A stretch of 64,000 nucleotides of DNA from Ciborinia camelliae (Eukaryota; Ascomycota; Leotiomycetes; Helotiales; Sclerotiniaceae), in NCBI GenBank assembly GCA_025890175.1, contig JANPYM010000023.1, positions 29,215-93,214 of the forward strand, read 5' to 3'. Positions 12,041 to 23,425 of this stretch are shown piece after piece. How positions within the stretch are numbered: position 1 is the first letter of the stretch; each line of letters begins with the position of its first letter. The translations under genes and the position numbers were made by a program. The notes under the pieces are model-generated. The model worked only from the letters and a program-made list of their open reading frames with translations, ran no database searches and had not been told where the DNA came from.

Positions 12041-14104
12041 TCAGTTATGATGATGATATTGCGAGCCCGTGCCCGAGGAGAGAACGAGGTCTTTGATTTT
12101 TGGGAAATACTAAATGGGATGCAAAAGGTTGTGTTAGTGTGAGTCTGTTTCTAGTTCACGTATTTATGTATACAAACAAATAAAAAACATTCCCAAAAAA
12201 GAAAGAGGGGCCGGGGTTTCGATAAAAACAAACTTACGGGAGTACCAAAGCCAGTCGCCGCATCCCAACCGACCGCCGCCGGAAATCCATCGGTGCCACA
12301 ACCTTTCGAACTTCCCACCGTGACATCGGTGAACGCCGCATATCCCTTACTATACAGCCAGGGGTTGAGCCAACCCAAAGTAGGTTTGCCCGCGGCGATC
12401 AGCGCATCGTTGACCAAAGCGAGGATGGCCGACGCGGTGGGGGTAGCGGCCGAAGTGCCATCGAGAGGAACGATGGTACCATTCCAGATGGTGATGAAGT
12501 GATAACCCTGAGCTGCGATATCCGGGAACCCGCGACCGGTGGCGTTGAAGAAGGCGGTGATATTCTTGGGCAGGGAGGCGAGATACGGTTTGAGGGCGGC
12601 ATCTTGCCAAGCTGGACGAGGGAAGTAGCGAGAGAAGCCACCGCCAGAAACGTAGCCATTTCGGGCATCCGTGGCGACGACCTCGGGGTTGATGAATTTC
12701 GTTCCGCCGACCGAGGTGACGTATGGACAGGTGGATGGAAACATGGCAAGGAAAGTCGTGCTGTTGTCGACGTTCGAAACGCATGTCCCGTCTTCTCCTA
12801 CACCGTTATCTCCCGATCCGAAAAGAACAGAGACACCTCTTGCACCCAACTGAGCAAACCCTTTACAGACGGAAACTGCGTACGAGTATGGGACTGTTTG
12901 TTCGGTATCTTGATATGAGTTGCTGACTACTCCTGGAAGGTCCTTTTGACTCAGCACGTATTGTAGCCATGTAAGGTATGGCTCGTTGGTATCGGTAGGC
13001 GTTGCCAAATCCGGGTTAAAAGGAGGGGATCCACCGGTCGTATAGGCGATCAATGGAGTAGGATAACCAATTCCGAGCATAGTTTCCGAATCCAAATTTC
13101 CCTCGAGATCTTTGCCAGCCGCAAGTTCTGTGGCATTCTCTGGCGTTTGCTCGTCGTTACCTCCATTAATGATTTGAACATCGAAACTGTATGCTGCCGA
13201 AGCTGCTTCAGGTCTGTATTGTTCAAGGAAAAGTTTTGTATCAGATCGATTGTTGGATTCACCGAGGTAATCTGTAAGGGCCATCTTGTTTCTGTCGGCA
13301 GCTTGGACCTTGTAGTCTACAGTGCCATAAAGAGTTCGGAGGCATAGTGGTGTGACCGCTGATACGTTGCATACATCTGCTGCAGTTTGCCCAACAGTAG
13401 GTGGTTTGTAGGTCGAAGGGGCTAAAGCTTGGTATCCTGTAACATCGTCGACTTTCTTCATTGACCTTGCTACAGCGCGAGGTCTGAAGAATGAGTTGGT
13501 GGGTTGAATTGTCTCGATGTGATCGTGGAGATGAAGAGGCAGAGACCATTCTGGTGTTCGAACTATGTATTCTCCATCCTCGTGTTTATAGGTTGAATAT
13601 TTGGTATCGAGGAGAGTTTCGATGTCCTCAATGGCAATGGTAACTTTGATCCAGTCTTTAGCGGGACTGTATTCAAGGGAGCTCGCTTCAATGTTGTTGT
13701 CTTGAAGCCATTCATGAACGAGGTCGTGAGTTTCATCGGAGGGCTTAACAAGATCATTCACCTCTTGAGCACTGAGATGCTGACCGTAACGTTGATGTGA
13801 AGGATCGGAGACTTTTAGGTTCATTAGTCAATTTTCAACCTCAAATTGCTCTCTTCCTGAACATGTGAACAAAGTACTCATTCATACCTTCATAAAGATG
13901 ACGTTCCAATTCATCGAATTGACCTTGCTTCAAACCAATTTGAAGATTGATCATATGGCCGGCACGCGCAGGTCCCACTCTCTGCCATTGAGATGGTGGA
14001 TAATGAGTCTCTTTCACAGCATATGGAGTGCGAGCTTTGATAGGGGAGCTCGACACCAATCCAACAACCAGAAATGTCGTGAGTGTAGCGATTGAAGTCA
14101 CCAT
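12041..14104 (-). CDS. Secreted sedolisin (S53), tripeptidyl-peptidase type
   Basis: Exons 14104-13888, 13811-12238 and 12109-12041 are joined across introns GTATGA..AAAG and GTAAGT..TTTAG to give 619 residues. A signal peptide covers about residues 1-20 and is followed by a propeptide that includes VSDPSHQRYGQHLS, typical of the S53 prodomain. Catalytic residues are visible: Glu309 and Asp313 in DLEGNLDSE, the oxyanion Asp407 in GSGDNG, and the nucleophile Ser526 in DGTSAATP. Asp568 in FTDVTVG starts the C-terminal calcium site. Such enzymes are activated at acidic pH outside the cell and release tripeptides or cut proteins. The short last exon ends the protein just after GFGTP with a Pro-aromatic extension, as usual. 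Several N-glycosylation sequons support secretion. Confidence 0.95.
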
Positions 14105-15187
14105 GATTGTCAATTGATTGAGGGCGAAGAAAAAAGCCTAACGATTTCAATCGGGGAATGAAGGGTATAGGTATATATTTATTCCCATTTGAAATAATCA
14201 ATCTACCTAAGCTAGAGAGAGGTACCTGGGTCCTGTGCCCCGGGTCCTGCACATTCACTAGTCACGATCGAATCATGATAGAGTAGAAGCAGTAGCACAA
14301 CATGGAAGCCGGGCTGCTCAGGTACAGAATGGGTACTTTGGTGCGAGCGCCGAGTAGCATTACTCATTACCCCATGTCCTACCACACCTTATCAATCGAA
14401 ATTGAAAATTCACTTCGGATCATGGAGGGAATATTCAATACCGTAGGTAATCAACCTTCCTCATGTAGTATCGTGTCAGGTAAGGTACCATCTTTTCCAT
14501 CTTGATATGGAAGGTCGATAAACATTGCTGCAGTAGTGCTGCCAGTGGGATGGTAAAATACTCGGGTGCACTACACCAAATATGACATATGTAAATCTCC
14601 GTCATTGAAGATTGGTGGAACTGGATGTGAAAGTGTTGGATGGACGTTGTGGACCTGTGGACCGTGGTGTTGGTGATGTCCACGGGTAGATGTGACCCCA
14701 TAGATAAGCTTTGGTGGCTCGGCTCGGGACTCGGGTGGAATTGTTTGGGCTCAGCTCTTGGAGTAAACTTTAAAATCCCACTGTTGATCTCTGATCTCTA
14801 GGTAGGTAGGATAATCATGAGATAGGTGAAGTATATCTTCATTCAAAAACAGCTTACCAGAAACTCCCTAAGTATTAACTATCCCATTGATAGGACTTAA
14901 ACGCCTAGGTAGAATGTCTTGTCGGCTATCTCACCCCTAATCCCTCTTATGTGGCGTTTACTTAAGAATTCAAAGCCCTGGAAATGTGAGAGGGTGTTTG
15001 TCAGATTTAAAAGCTTCACATCTCGAGCTCCCACAATGATTAACATTGCAGATAACTAACAATATAGTCCTCTTCATCCTCTTTTCATCAAGATTAATTA
15101 ATAGAGGAGGTCAGTAAAAGATGCCACTCCGCCACCTACCTAATTCATCTCGCTGACCATAAAGCGATACATGATAAATTTCGCAAT
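14105..15187. other. Intergenic region between divergent genes
   Basis: Upstream DNA of the sedolisin (minus strand) and the DUF4267 gene (plus strand). TAGGTAGGTAGG occurs near 14803. No credible ORF is seen; the open frame at 14302-14505 has no protein-like features. Confidence 0.4.
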
Positions 15188-15586
15188 ATGGCGCTCTCAA
15201 GAACCCTCCGATTCCTCCCCAACATCTTCGGAACCATCTTCATCTGTTTCGGCATCAACGCCATTCTGCGACCCTCCCATGCCCTCACATTCTATAAACC
15301 TCTCTCTCAATTCTCCCTAACCCAAGACGCATGCGAATCCAACAAAGCACTCATCGAGGCACTCATGACGATCTACGGAGCCCGAGATATCTTCATGGGT
15401 CTCGCTATGTATGCCGCCTCGTACCATCGAAATTATAAAACATTGGGATGGATCGTGATTGCCGGGAGTGCTGTGGCGGGTGTGGATGGTTGGGTTTGTT
15501 ATCGAGCTGGTGGGGGACAGGCGGATCATTGGGGTTATGCTCCGGTTCATTTGGTGGTTGGGGGGTTGTTGGCTGGGGGTTATTGA
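15188..15586 (+). CDS. DUF4267 family small membrane protein
   Basis: A single-exon ORF of 132 residues beginning at ATG 15188. It has about four hydrophobic segments: residues 8-28, 58-78, 86-103 and 117-132. It carries features of the fungal DUF4267 family: an N-terminal helix with GIN and RPSHAL, the Tyr-Gly-Ala-Arg-Asp (YGARD) motif after the second helix start, a DGWV motif, and a Gly-rich HWGYAPVH..GG end. No biochemical role is established for this family. The length is typical, so I take it as complete. Upstream sequence is pyrimidine-rich. Confidence 0.85.
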   Translation: MALSRTLRFLPNIFGTIFICFGINAILRPSHALTFYKPLSQFSLTQDACESNKALIEALMTIYGARDIFMGLAMYAASYHRNYKTLGWIVIAGSAVAGVDGWVCYRAGGGQADHWGYAPVHLVVGGLLAGGY

Positions 15587-16239
15587 TTGAGGATAGTGTC
15601 TTAACTTGTTGACTTGGTCAATCGTTTAGAGAACTTGAGATCACATATTGCTTGTGTAATGTCAGGTGCGGTGAAGTTTTCGCTGTGATGTAATGTCAGA
15701 ACTGGCTGTGAGAGGCATTGGCCCTTCATGACAGAAGGGTTGCTCAAACAGGTCTCTCTTAACTATACCAAATCAGGAATTTCATCATTGCAATGAAGAT
15801 AAGTCAATCTCAAGCGCTACATCAAGAGAATCTCAAACATTCGCCTCCTTGCTACCGAAGGTTTACGTATAGTAAAGTCATTACAAGCTGGTTCTAATCA
15901 TGAAATAGCTTGTGACTGTTATTCTAGATAGCATCATTCGATTTGGCCTTCTCGGGTGGGTGATATACTTATTTTTAGATCTTTATTCATTTCCTCAATT
16001 CAATGCAAGGGCAGTCGAAGTCCAACATTCATTCATACAGGTTTTTATTCACTTCTGCATCCTGGCTCGTCTGAGAACATCCAATTGATGATTTTCGTTA
16101 CTACAAAAGAATAAAATAACATAACATCCTCCCCTTATTCATCTCCACTACCCAAACAGAGTAATACATAAATGATGAATAGGAATGCCATTGCAAAGTC
16201 ACGCACACCTCCCAATCCCAAACTTCAAACTAGGAAGTC
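15587..16239. other. Intergenic region between convergent genes
   Basis: I see no ORF or repeat of note here. Confidence 0.4.
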
Positions 16240-18047
16240 CTAGTGAATATATGTGGCAAGTACCTTTTGATATTCCGTCAAGGTTCCTGGCCTGATGTAT
16301 TCCATCACATCAGCCGAGCTCAAATCTTCCTCCGGGGCAATGCGACCTATCAGACTAGGAATAAAGCCCGTGGATTTTCGTGCCCAGCTACTGATACTCT
16401 TATCCCACGCCGCTCCTTTTTCATGGAGAGTGTGAAGCAGATTCCGTCTAATGGTATAAGTCGTCCGTTCCAATTAAGAGACGTTTGGTGGTATCTATTG
16501 GTAGGGCATCATTGGGAATTTCCCGATCCCGATCCTGATCCCCATCTGCGCCGCCAAACCAATGACAAAGGACTTCGTCGTCACCAGGTGCAACGAGAGA
16601 ATTCCTCGAATCAACGGCCAGAATCGTGCCATCGCGACTTTCAATCGCGAGCAAAGTTCCCGTCTCCAAATCTTGGGCATGATGAAGTTTGAAGGGACCC
16701 CATAATTCTTCGAGATCACCGATAAATGACGAGATATAAAATCCGTCGCGTGCAACGTTCTGGACTTCGGAGTCCTGGGGTATGAAGTTGAAAGCCCAAA
16801 TGGGGTCTTTTACGAGGCCGGGCTGGCACTGTAAATTTCTGGCGGCTAGGAATACTTTTCCGCCAGGGGCTTCGATCTGTATTCCATCGCTCAGTGCTCT
16901 GCTAGGTAGGCTGCCAGAAATCACAATTTGTAATCTGATGAAAGTCACCAATGCAATATGCAGGACGGTCAGCACAGCACTTAGCAAATGACAAATATCT
17001 TCTTGTCTTTTGGGATATTGGTCATCAGGTAGTGACTGCCGTTCGAGGGATGCCCAGACCAAGCCTTGTAACGATGTGGAATGAAATTTTCGCGATATCC
17101 TCTAGAATCTCGTTTCTTTTATGATGGAGGGCAAAGGCTGCATCTTGGAGAAGTTGGAGTAAGATATGCAAGACGGACATGCTAACCTGCCGAATTTTCA
17201 GGACATTGGGACGGTTGGCATCGGCTACGATGATGTTATACGTTGAGTCGCTACAAAATCCTTCATCCTGTAAAAGCTTTATACCTCGTATTATCGCGGA
17301 GCCCGTTTCAAGGCTAGCCAAAAGTTCGAGGTAGATGTTGCCATTTTGTTCCGGCTGCTGGTCGGGGGAAGGCGAGGAATTGGATGTCTCTGTCACCAAA
17401 CCGAAGTTCTTGAAAGGAATGATGGCGTATTGCTCGTGTTCTTGATCTTTCTCGATGCTCTCAAAAGCCTTCCCTCCTAATTTAATAACAAAAGCAGAAA
17501 TCTCCTCCAAGTCCAAAGCAAGCACCGACGGATCATTCTGCGATACATGGATGCCAACTGTATGAGCACTCCGGAGCCGATAATTTACTTGATACCCTGA
17601 ATAGAGGGGTCCGAATAGACTCTCTGAACTTGGGCTCGTCGTAGCCTCAGAGTCCTCACTTCCGAGGTTTAGCGTGAGTTCCGACTCGATATCCATAGAA
17701 TTCATCCCGGCATTCTGATTTCCAGATTCAAACTCTCTCGTCTCCATCGGGTCTTGGCCTGCATCCACGCATTAGGGTTCTACTTCCTGCCGCTCGGAAG
17801 CGATGATATTCAGAGAAATTTGAGAACTGTCATCACCTCCACATCCCCCATCCCCATCCCCATCCCCAAGTCTAGACATCGCGCTCGGGCTGGACTCAGG
17901 ATTTGAGATTTCTTTTGACATTCTGGCAATGATTTCTTGTTCGGTAATAAGTTGTATGCCGTTCGTGGTATGGTTTATGATGTTTTGAATATTGTTGATG
18001 ATATTGTTGATGATAGGTATTGTAAAGTTGGATTCAAAGGGAGCCAT
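16240..18047 (-). pseudogene. Uncharacterised fungal protein locus with broken or unresolved reading frame
   Basis: Protein-like sequence runs through four adjoining frames on the minus strand: 18047-17772 (starting MAPFESNF, with a GDGDGDGGCGG stretch), 17768-17025, 17062-16448 and 16473-16240. The first two are in the same frame but separated by TAA at 17769-17771. The frame changes again near 17050 (between ISFHIVTR and WASLERQ) and near 16465 (between KRLLIGT and TYTIRRNLLH). The middle part has well-formed segments such as EAPGGKVFLAARNLQCQPG and DGFYISSFIGDLEELWGP and reads like a conserved uncharacterised fungal protein. I searched for GT-AG introns that would repair each junction and found none with consistent phases. 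Either the gene is decaying, or the assembly has indels, or exon borders are unusual. No function is assigned. Confidence 0.5.
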
Positions 18048-18482
18048 GTGGATATGATACGTCTGCCTAGCGTATGATTTGCCATAACCATTCACCTATG
18101 TCACAAAAATCCATGTCATAGATGATTCACCGTCTCACTTTCCCAATACTCGCAGATGTATTTTGTACACCTGCGGGTTGCATCTGCTATCCTGACAAGA
18201 TTTCTCGATTGGCAAGACATTCCAAAATAACCCAATAGATGCACCCACATCCCACATCCCACATCCCTCATCTCCGAGCTTCGTACATTTTCTCTCATCC
18301 CTGAGACTCCATCCCTATCATGCGTATAAGGTTTTGTTCTGTGATGAAGGCACGCTGGTTGTGGATGTCGATTGCTACCAATACTAAGGTACTGAGTATA
18401 ATGTTGCTCGAGTGTTGGAATGATGAAAAGCATACCTAGATCGTGCACCTGCATATATGATTCTCATCTCCCATCTCCCATT

Positions 18483-18512
18483 GCTTTCGCTTTCGCTTTC
18501 GCTTTCGCTTTC
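18483..18512. repeat. Hexanucleotide microsatellite (GCTTTC)5
   Basis: Five perfect tandem copies of GCTTTC in an intergenic region. Confidence 0.95.
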
Positions 18513-18951
18513 GTATCAGGACGAGGATGAGGACGAGGAAAGACCAGCCAATCAATCAACCAATCCAATCCAGTAGGGCTCCTACATAGGTAGATTGATT
18601 GAGAAATAATAATCCATCTACCAGGATCTAATCTAATCTAATATAATCCAATTATATATATATATCCTACATCGGGATATTGAATACTATACATACATAT
18701 ATATACATAAATATATACATATTCTCCTTTTAAGATCTTAGAGTAGGATATTGAAAATATATGCGAATATAGTTATCGATCAAGAATATCTACGTACCTA
18801 CATAATGCTGTGTAGATAGGTATTGAAGGATAGATACCAAGGTATCTAGGTAAATAGGTACCTAGGTAATAAACACAATAAGCAAGCGAAGACTCAACAG
18901 CAGCGGCCAGAGCGCGTATTAGGTGTTGGCGTGTTTAAATCTGTAGTATAC

Positions 18952-18952
<1 letters not shown>

Positions 18953-18980
<28 letters not shown>
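18953..18980. repeat. Dinucleotide microsatellite (TA)14
   Basis: Fourteen uninterrupted TA units in an intergenic region. Confidence 0.95.
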
Positions 18981-18983
<3 letters not shown>

Positions 18984-19628
18984 TTTGAATACAGTACGAT
19001 GTGAAGAGATGATATTTGCGAGGGACGAGAGGGATGGGCAGGAAGGTGGTAATGACTGAAGACAACATATTGATGAGTACAGTAAATAGAGATTGGATTC
19101 AATCAAAGCAACGTCAGATCTAATAAATCTCCTATCCGCATTATCCGACAGTATGATAGAACAACCACCTGCATGCTTAAGGTTACCGCCAGACCCACCA
19201 GTATTACAGACATCCAGAAGAAAAACCCAAGGAAGTCGACTTACCCGACCATCCAATGCAAGCCACATCACTTGGATCAAAAAAAAACTTCATCCACATG
19301 TCACGTGTAGATGAATACGTGGCGGAAAGTATGTGAGACAGTGCACCCATGATCAAATCATCTCACATCTCACCACTAGGAAGAGATAGATGAAAAAATA
19401 AAGTTGATCTGTTGCACGTCTCATTGTTGCACGGAGTGATGGGATGAACTTATCATGCTGGGGGGTGTGGTGGGTTGGCGGTGTGGTGATGTGGGATGTG
19501 GTGATGTGGATTGACTGGAGATATGGATCTGGTGGAGCTTGTGTAACACACTCACTTTGTATGATTGGCGATCCTGGTCTAGAACAGGTATTTTAACTTT
19601 TTTCAGATTTGAGATTTAGATGTATAGT

Positions 19629-21122
19629 TCAGAAATAATTTGCACTGCCAGAATAATCTCCTTTTGTGCCTGGGAATGCACCAACTGGGGTTCCATTCTC
19701 ATCCTCATCCGAACTATTGTTCTCTTCGTACGTATCTCCTCGATCTGGTGGTGCTCTCATGCTCTCAAGGACTTGAATGTCAAGGGATGAAGGGTTGTAC
19801 GTTCTCAAGGTATGCATTTCCCGTCCCGATGGTAGGCTTGAGATGAGCGTGCCTATAGAAGGTACGAGTTGCGTACCGATCTACGCTCATTGTTAGTATC
19901 CGATAACGAAGAGAGTGAAGAAATTGTGACATACAGTATCATTCATCTTCACCCATTTCTTCTCCAACATTTCTAAAACTCTACCTTCCTCTGCTTTCCC
20001 TGCATCACTTCCCCAATCCTTTCCTTTCTCAACTCTACGGTCCTCTCTTTTCTCTGTCCACTCTTTCTTAAATCTCCCAAATCCTATCCCAGAGGATTTC
20101 TTTCCATCATCTCCCACCGATATTCCCAACTCGCTCAATCCAGCCCTCAACCATCCAATACCTTCACCCGTTTTCCCACCTAATTCCGCATCCACGCCAA
20201 AGAATCTACAAGCTTTTCCTCTCCCTACCCTTCGTAAATCCTCCACATATTTCAACAGCTCGGCATCAACCTTTCCCTTTCCTCCAGTACCCATTCCTCC
20301 TAGCATTGCTACGGCATTACCTGCATGTTCGGCGGCAGCAAGACATAATCTTGCAAAGAGATGAGCGCGGACTTTGGGCATCTCAGGAGCTTTGATCATC
20401 CATTCTTTGTCATTTTGATTGCGATCTTGCTGTACTGCTGCCGGATATGGATCATCCTTCAAAACTGCTAGTAAAGTGCTCTCTGCCAATGCCAGACTGC
20501 TTAGGGCACGAAAAACTGGATTTGAGATATCGGGACATGGAGGTGGGGAAGTTAGAGTGGTGGAACGGGTAAAAAGATAGTTGTGAATTGAGCCAGCTGA
20601 TAATAATTGTTCCGTGGCAGTTTTGATACATGAAGTTCTTTGATCAGGTGATGGTGATGCCGAGGCTGATGAATAGAGAGGATGTAATGAGGATCGTGAG
20701 AGAAGAACGTGAGTGTAAGCTAGCGTTGAAAGAACAAAGTAAATTTCATACTCTAGACTTTGTATCTTTAATCTTGGAATTTCTCTCCCAGGTATTGGGG
20801 GATCCGAAAGGGTTGGACGCCATTCCAGGGTTGGTGTCGAAGTAAGGATGATATCGACATGTTCTGCTCCTGGGTGAGATTGAGAAGATATACCAGAGTC
20901 GATGGCTAAAAGATACGGAATGTAGTTATTGAGTGCTTGGAGAATGGATGAAAGATTCGAGGATTGTTGTGAAGGAGTAAGTCGTTTGTGCTTCTTCAAG
21001 ACATCACGAAGAACCCCTCTGTAGGTACTTGCGGCTAAAGGCAGTGATGGATGTGAGTCGCTGGTGAAGTATGTTGAGAATGAAAAAGATGATGTCGTAG
21101 GAAGCTCAAATGGGAAAGGCAT
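19629..21122 (-). CDS. palC: PalC, BRO1-domain protein of the ambient-pH signalling pathway
   Basis: Exons 21122-19935 and 19880-19629 are joined by a 54-bp intron (GTATGT..CGTAG with ACTAAC branch) and give 479 residues. The start [15 protein letters not shown] and the following [22 protein letters not shown] segment are typical of fungal PalC (Rim-pathway), as are [39 protein letters not shown] and [14 protein letters not shown]. The second exon ends with the family hallmarks MRAPPDR and [10 protein letters not shown]. PalC is a BRO1-domain protein that works with ESCRT-III at plasma-membrane sites to help activate the PalB protease and then the PacC transcription factor under alkaline conditions. 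Length and intron place are normal. The downstream neighbour is more than 1 kb away. Confidence 0.95.
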
Positions 21123-21722
21123 GATTGAATGATTGAATGTAAATCAACAGAATCCTCTTGATGTGTAAAGATTGCTTTCACCGCATCTATGCTTGAGTTT
21201 CGAAGCTTAGAGTGATCTCGTAGAATATAGGAATATTTTGTTTGTTATATGGTTTAGATGGCATCTATTGCTCGAAATAGAGTTGTTGGGTGGGAATTGC
21301 TCTCAGTAAACTTATCATGTGTCCAAAAAGTGAGGATATAAATCTGAAATTCAAGGTAAGGAACAAGTGGTTGGAATGGAATAATACGATGAAACTCGGA
21401 CCTCCTTGGTATAAGGTTTGGCGGGGCAAAATGATATTGACTGCGTTTAAGGGGTTTGGGGTCACCGTACCTATCAATCTATCAATCTATCAATCAATCA
21501 CTTTGTCCCACCATTATCATTATCACGTTATCATGATCATATTCCATCAATTCGTTAGTATTAGGACCTATGTACGTCATTCTTTTGTTAGTAGCTGGGC
21601 AAGGTGAGCGTAAGTGTATGACTGTAATGGGTATTCAAGTTACTCGAGGAGGTAGATGACATTACATCAACCAAATATCCATTGATTTGATTCCTTAACA
21701 ACAACACTGTACGCATAACAGT
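21123..21722. other. Divergent intergenic region of palC and the small plus-strand gene
   Basis: This probably holds the promoters of both genes. Three tandem CTATCAAT units lie at about 21473-21496. The region 21290-21607 is open on the plus strand but has no protein-like features. Confidence 0.4.
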
Positions 21723-22172
21723 ATGTCTGCCTCATCAGCATCTCAAAACCAATCCTCCCTCAACTCCACTCCCGCCGGTACATCTTTTGGCCCTAGTTCC
21801 GGCGCACCATCCTCAACAGCAACTCCTGGTATGTCGGTAGGATCAGCTACAGCAATGGGTCACGGCCATCATCCCAAAGACAATGCTGACGACAGTAATG
21901 CCAAATTATCAAGTTCCAAGGTCGGACCTCAACAAGAGGATTTAGATGGGGAGCAAATGAGAGCGCCAGGCGAAGGAGAAATAATGGCCGCCCAATTCGA
22001 CAAGAGGAATGCCGGATGGGGAGAGGAAGGCAGTTATACTAGTGATTTGGATAGACAAAAACTAGAGCAGAAGGAAGCTAGGGAGAAGATCAAGAGTCAA
22101 CGAGAGCAAGGCGTAGATGTAGATGGGGGTGCAGGCGGAAGGCTTGCAAATGAAGGGTGGGGATCTGTTTGA
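21723..22172 (+). CDS. Small disordered conserved fungal protein
   Basis: A single-exon ORF of 149 residues. The first 75 residues are Ser/Thr/Gly/Pro-rich with a GHGHH patch and are likely disordered. The second half is charged and more conserved-looking: DLDGEQMRAPGEGEIM, then AGWGEE, a Lys/Glu-rich helix (about 108-127) and an ending DGGAGG..NEGW. I recognise this arrangement from small uncharacterised proteins present in most filamentous ascomycetes; no function is known to me. The ATG (21723) follows a short A+C-rich leader. The next gene downstream is convergent. Confidence 0.75.
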   Translation: MSASSASQNQSSLNSTPAGTSFGPSSGAPSSTATPGMSVGSATAMGHGHHPKDNADDSNAKLSSSKVGPQQEDLDGEQMRAPGEGEIMAAQFDKRNAGWGEEGSYTSDLDRQKLEQKEAREKIKSQREQGVDVDGGAGGRLANEGWGSV

Positions 22173-22336
22173 GGTTGAATAGTATCGTGGTAAATGCGGA
22201 CCTCAAGTTAGACCTTTTACATCATTGTGGTGGTTTGCCTGGATTCCATCAATCCATATGGCCATGTATTATTCTCTCCAATAACCCAAACTCCGTAGCC
22301 GTGCCCGAAAATCAAAATGTCCATTCCCCTGTGGCA

Positions 22337-23020
22337 TCAAAACTCCATATTTTCCATAACTTGATCCCCAACAGAACTCAAAGCTGAAGATACTTCGCTC
22401 GTAGAAGGTGATTGTATAATCCTTTTTGGCATTGGTTTCTGTCGATCTGCCCACTCCTTCACACTTGTAATTTCCCCTCCCTCAACTTTCACAATTCGAG
22501 GCTCGGAGGGTCTCCCTAGTAACGTCCCATGGTATCGTGAATCCTCATCGGTTGTGTTATGCTTCTTTTTGAGAGCTACCTTCTTTTAGCCCCCATAATC
22601 ATATGAACTCAGAGAAGAACAGAGGTAGAACTAACCAGTTAAATAATCCTCCCCTCCATCTGCCAGCGCAATCCGCCTAATCTCCTTATTCCCCTCCCCC
22701 ATTGCCCATGCCAAAAACCCCTCGACACCCCTCATATCCTCCATGCCATAGAACTCCTGTTCTTCGATTGCCTTCTCTGGCATAAGAGCTCCACAATCTT
22801 GCATGGCCATTCGTACATCCTGAATCGTTATATCGAGATCGGCATGGTTTAAATCGGCATGCGCTGCTGTTGATTGTGCGAGTATGTACATATATCGAGC
22901 AGCTAAATCGGTTACAGTATCCAGGACTGAAGAACGGGTTGAGTGATAGCCTGCTGCGCGAAGGATATGTAGAATGCAGGGTCGAAGGAGGGCATGATGA
23001 AGAGCTTGAGGTGTTGCCAT
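22337..23020 (-). CDS. Bromodomain-associated histone-fold protein, probable TFIID subunit TAF3
   Basis: Exons 23020-22636 and 22575-22337 are joined by a 60-bp intron (GTTAGT..GGTAG) to give 207 residues. The first 80 residues match the BTP histone fold found in TAF3, TAF8 and Spt7: an N-terminal helix LLRPCILHILRAAGY, then a long helix VTDLAARYMYILAQS and an acidic DITIQDVRMAMQDCGAL helix. The rest contains EEQEFYGMEDMRGVEGFLAWA and, across the splice junction, DYLTALKKKH and an EWADRQK ending, as in fungal TAF3-like proteins. TAF3 pairs with TAF10 in TFIID. No PHD finger is present, which is normal for fungi. It is divergently arranged with TAF7, another TFIID subunit. Spt7 and TAF8 are less likely because of size. 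Confidence 0.82.
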
Positions 23021-23425
23021 GTTAGGTTTTCGAGTTTTATGAAGAGGGAGTCGTCCAAATTTAAGGTGCTGAAAAAGTAGATAATACCATGGTCGTCTAT
23101 TAGGAAGCTGAGTTTGGTCGAATATTACCTATATGATGAATTGATTCACCTTGATGTAAGTGAATGAATATTAGTTTGGCGCAAAGTGGAAAACGAGGTT
23201 GCGTAATTGGCGCTATAGGTTCCCGTACATTTCTTCAATCAATCCGTCTGGTAGCCCTTCTACTTATTAAGACCTATCTAGATTCTAAATTCCATCCAAC
23301 CCACGCCCAAACCATTCCTCGTTGACGATTCTTGCAAACTCTACTCCCACCAATATTGCGACACGAACAGTCTACACAGTATACGCACGAAAGAAGTGTA
23401 CAACCTACAAGAATAATCCGCCAAA
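23021..23425. promoter_or_regulatory. Shared divergent promoter region of TAF3-like gene and TAF7
   Basis: 405 bp separate the two start codons. The sequence near each ATG is C+A-rich, as in many fungal 5' UTRs. I see no clear TATA box for either gene. That both products are TFIID components makes co-regulation from this interval plausible, but that is inference. Confidence 0.5.

Larger units (their letters stand above)
18048..19628. other. Gene-free spacer rich in microsatellites
   Basis: It contains a GCTTTC repeat, a TA repeat (listed separately), short CCCACATC repeats near 18240-18265 and many TAGGTA/TACCTA words between 18590 and 18870. A CACGTG E-box-like hexamer is at about 19302. 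The ORFs seen here are low-complexity or lack protein-like composition. Confidence 0.45.

Noticed and set aside
1..14104. Secondary-metabolite cluster from the methyltransferase, P450 and protease
   Set aside because: No backbone enzyme, transporter or regulator is present, the genes are 3-8 kb apart and unrelated genes lie between them.
18950..19280. 128-codon minus-strand ORF including an IYIYIYIYIY stretch
   Set aside because: The frame runs through a TA microsatellite and has no protein-like features elsewhere.
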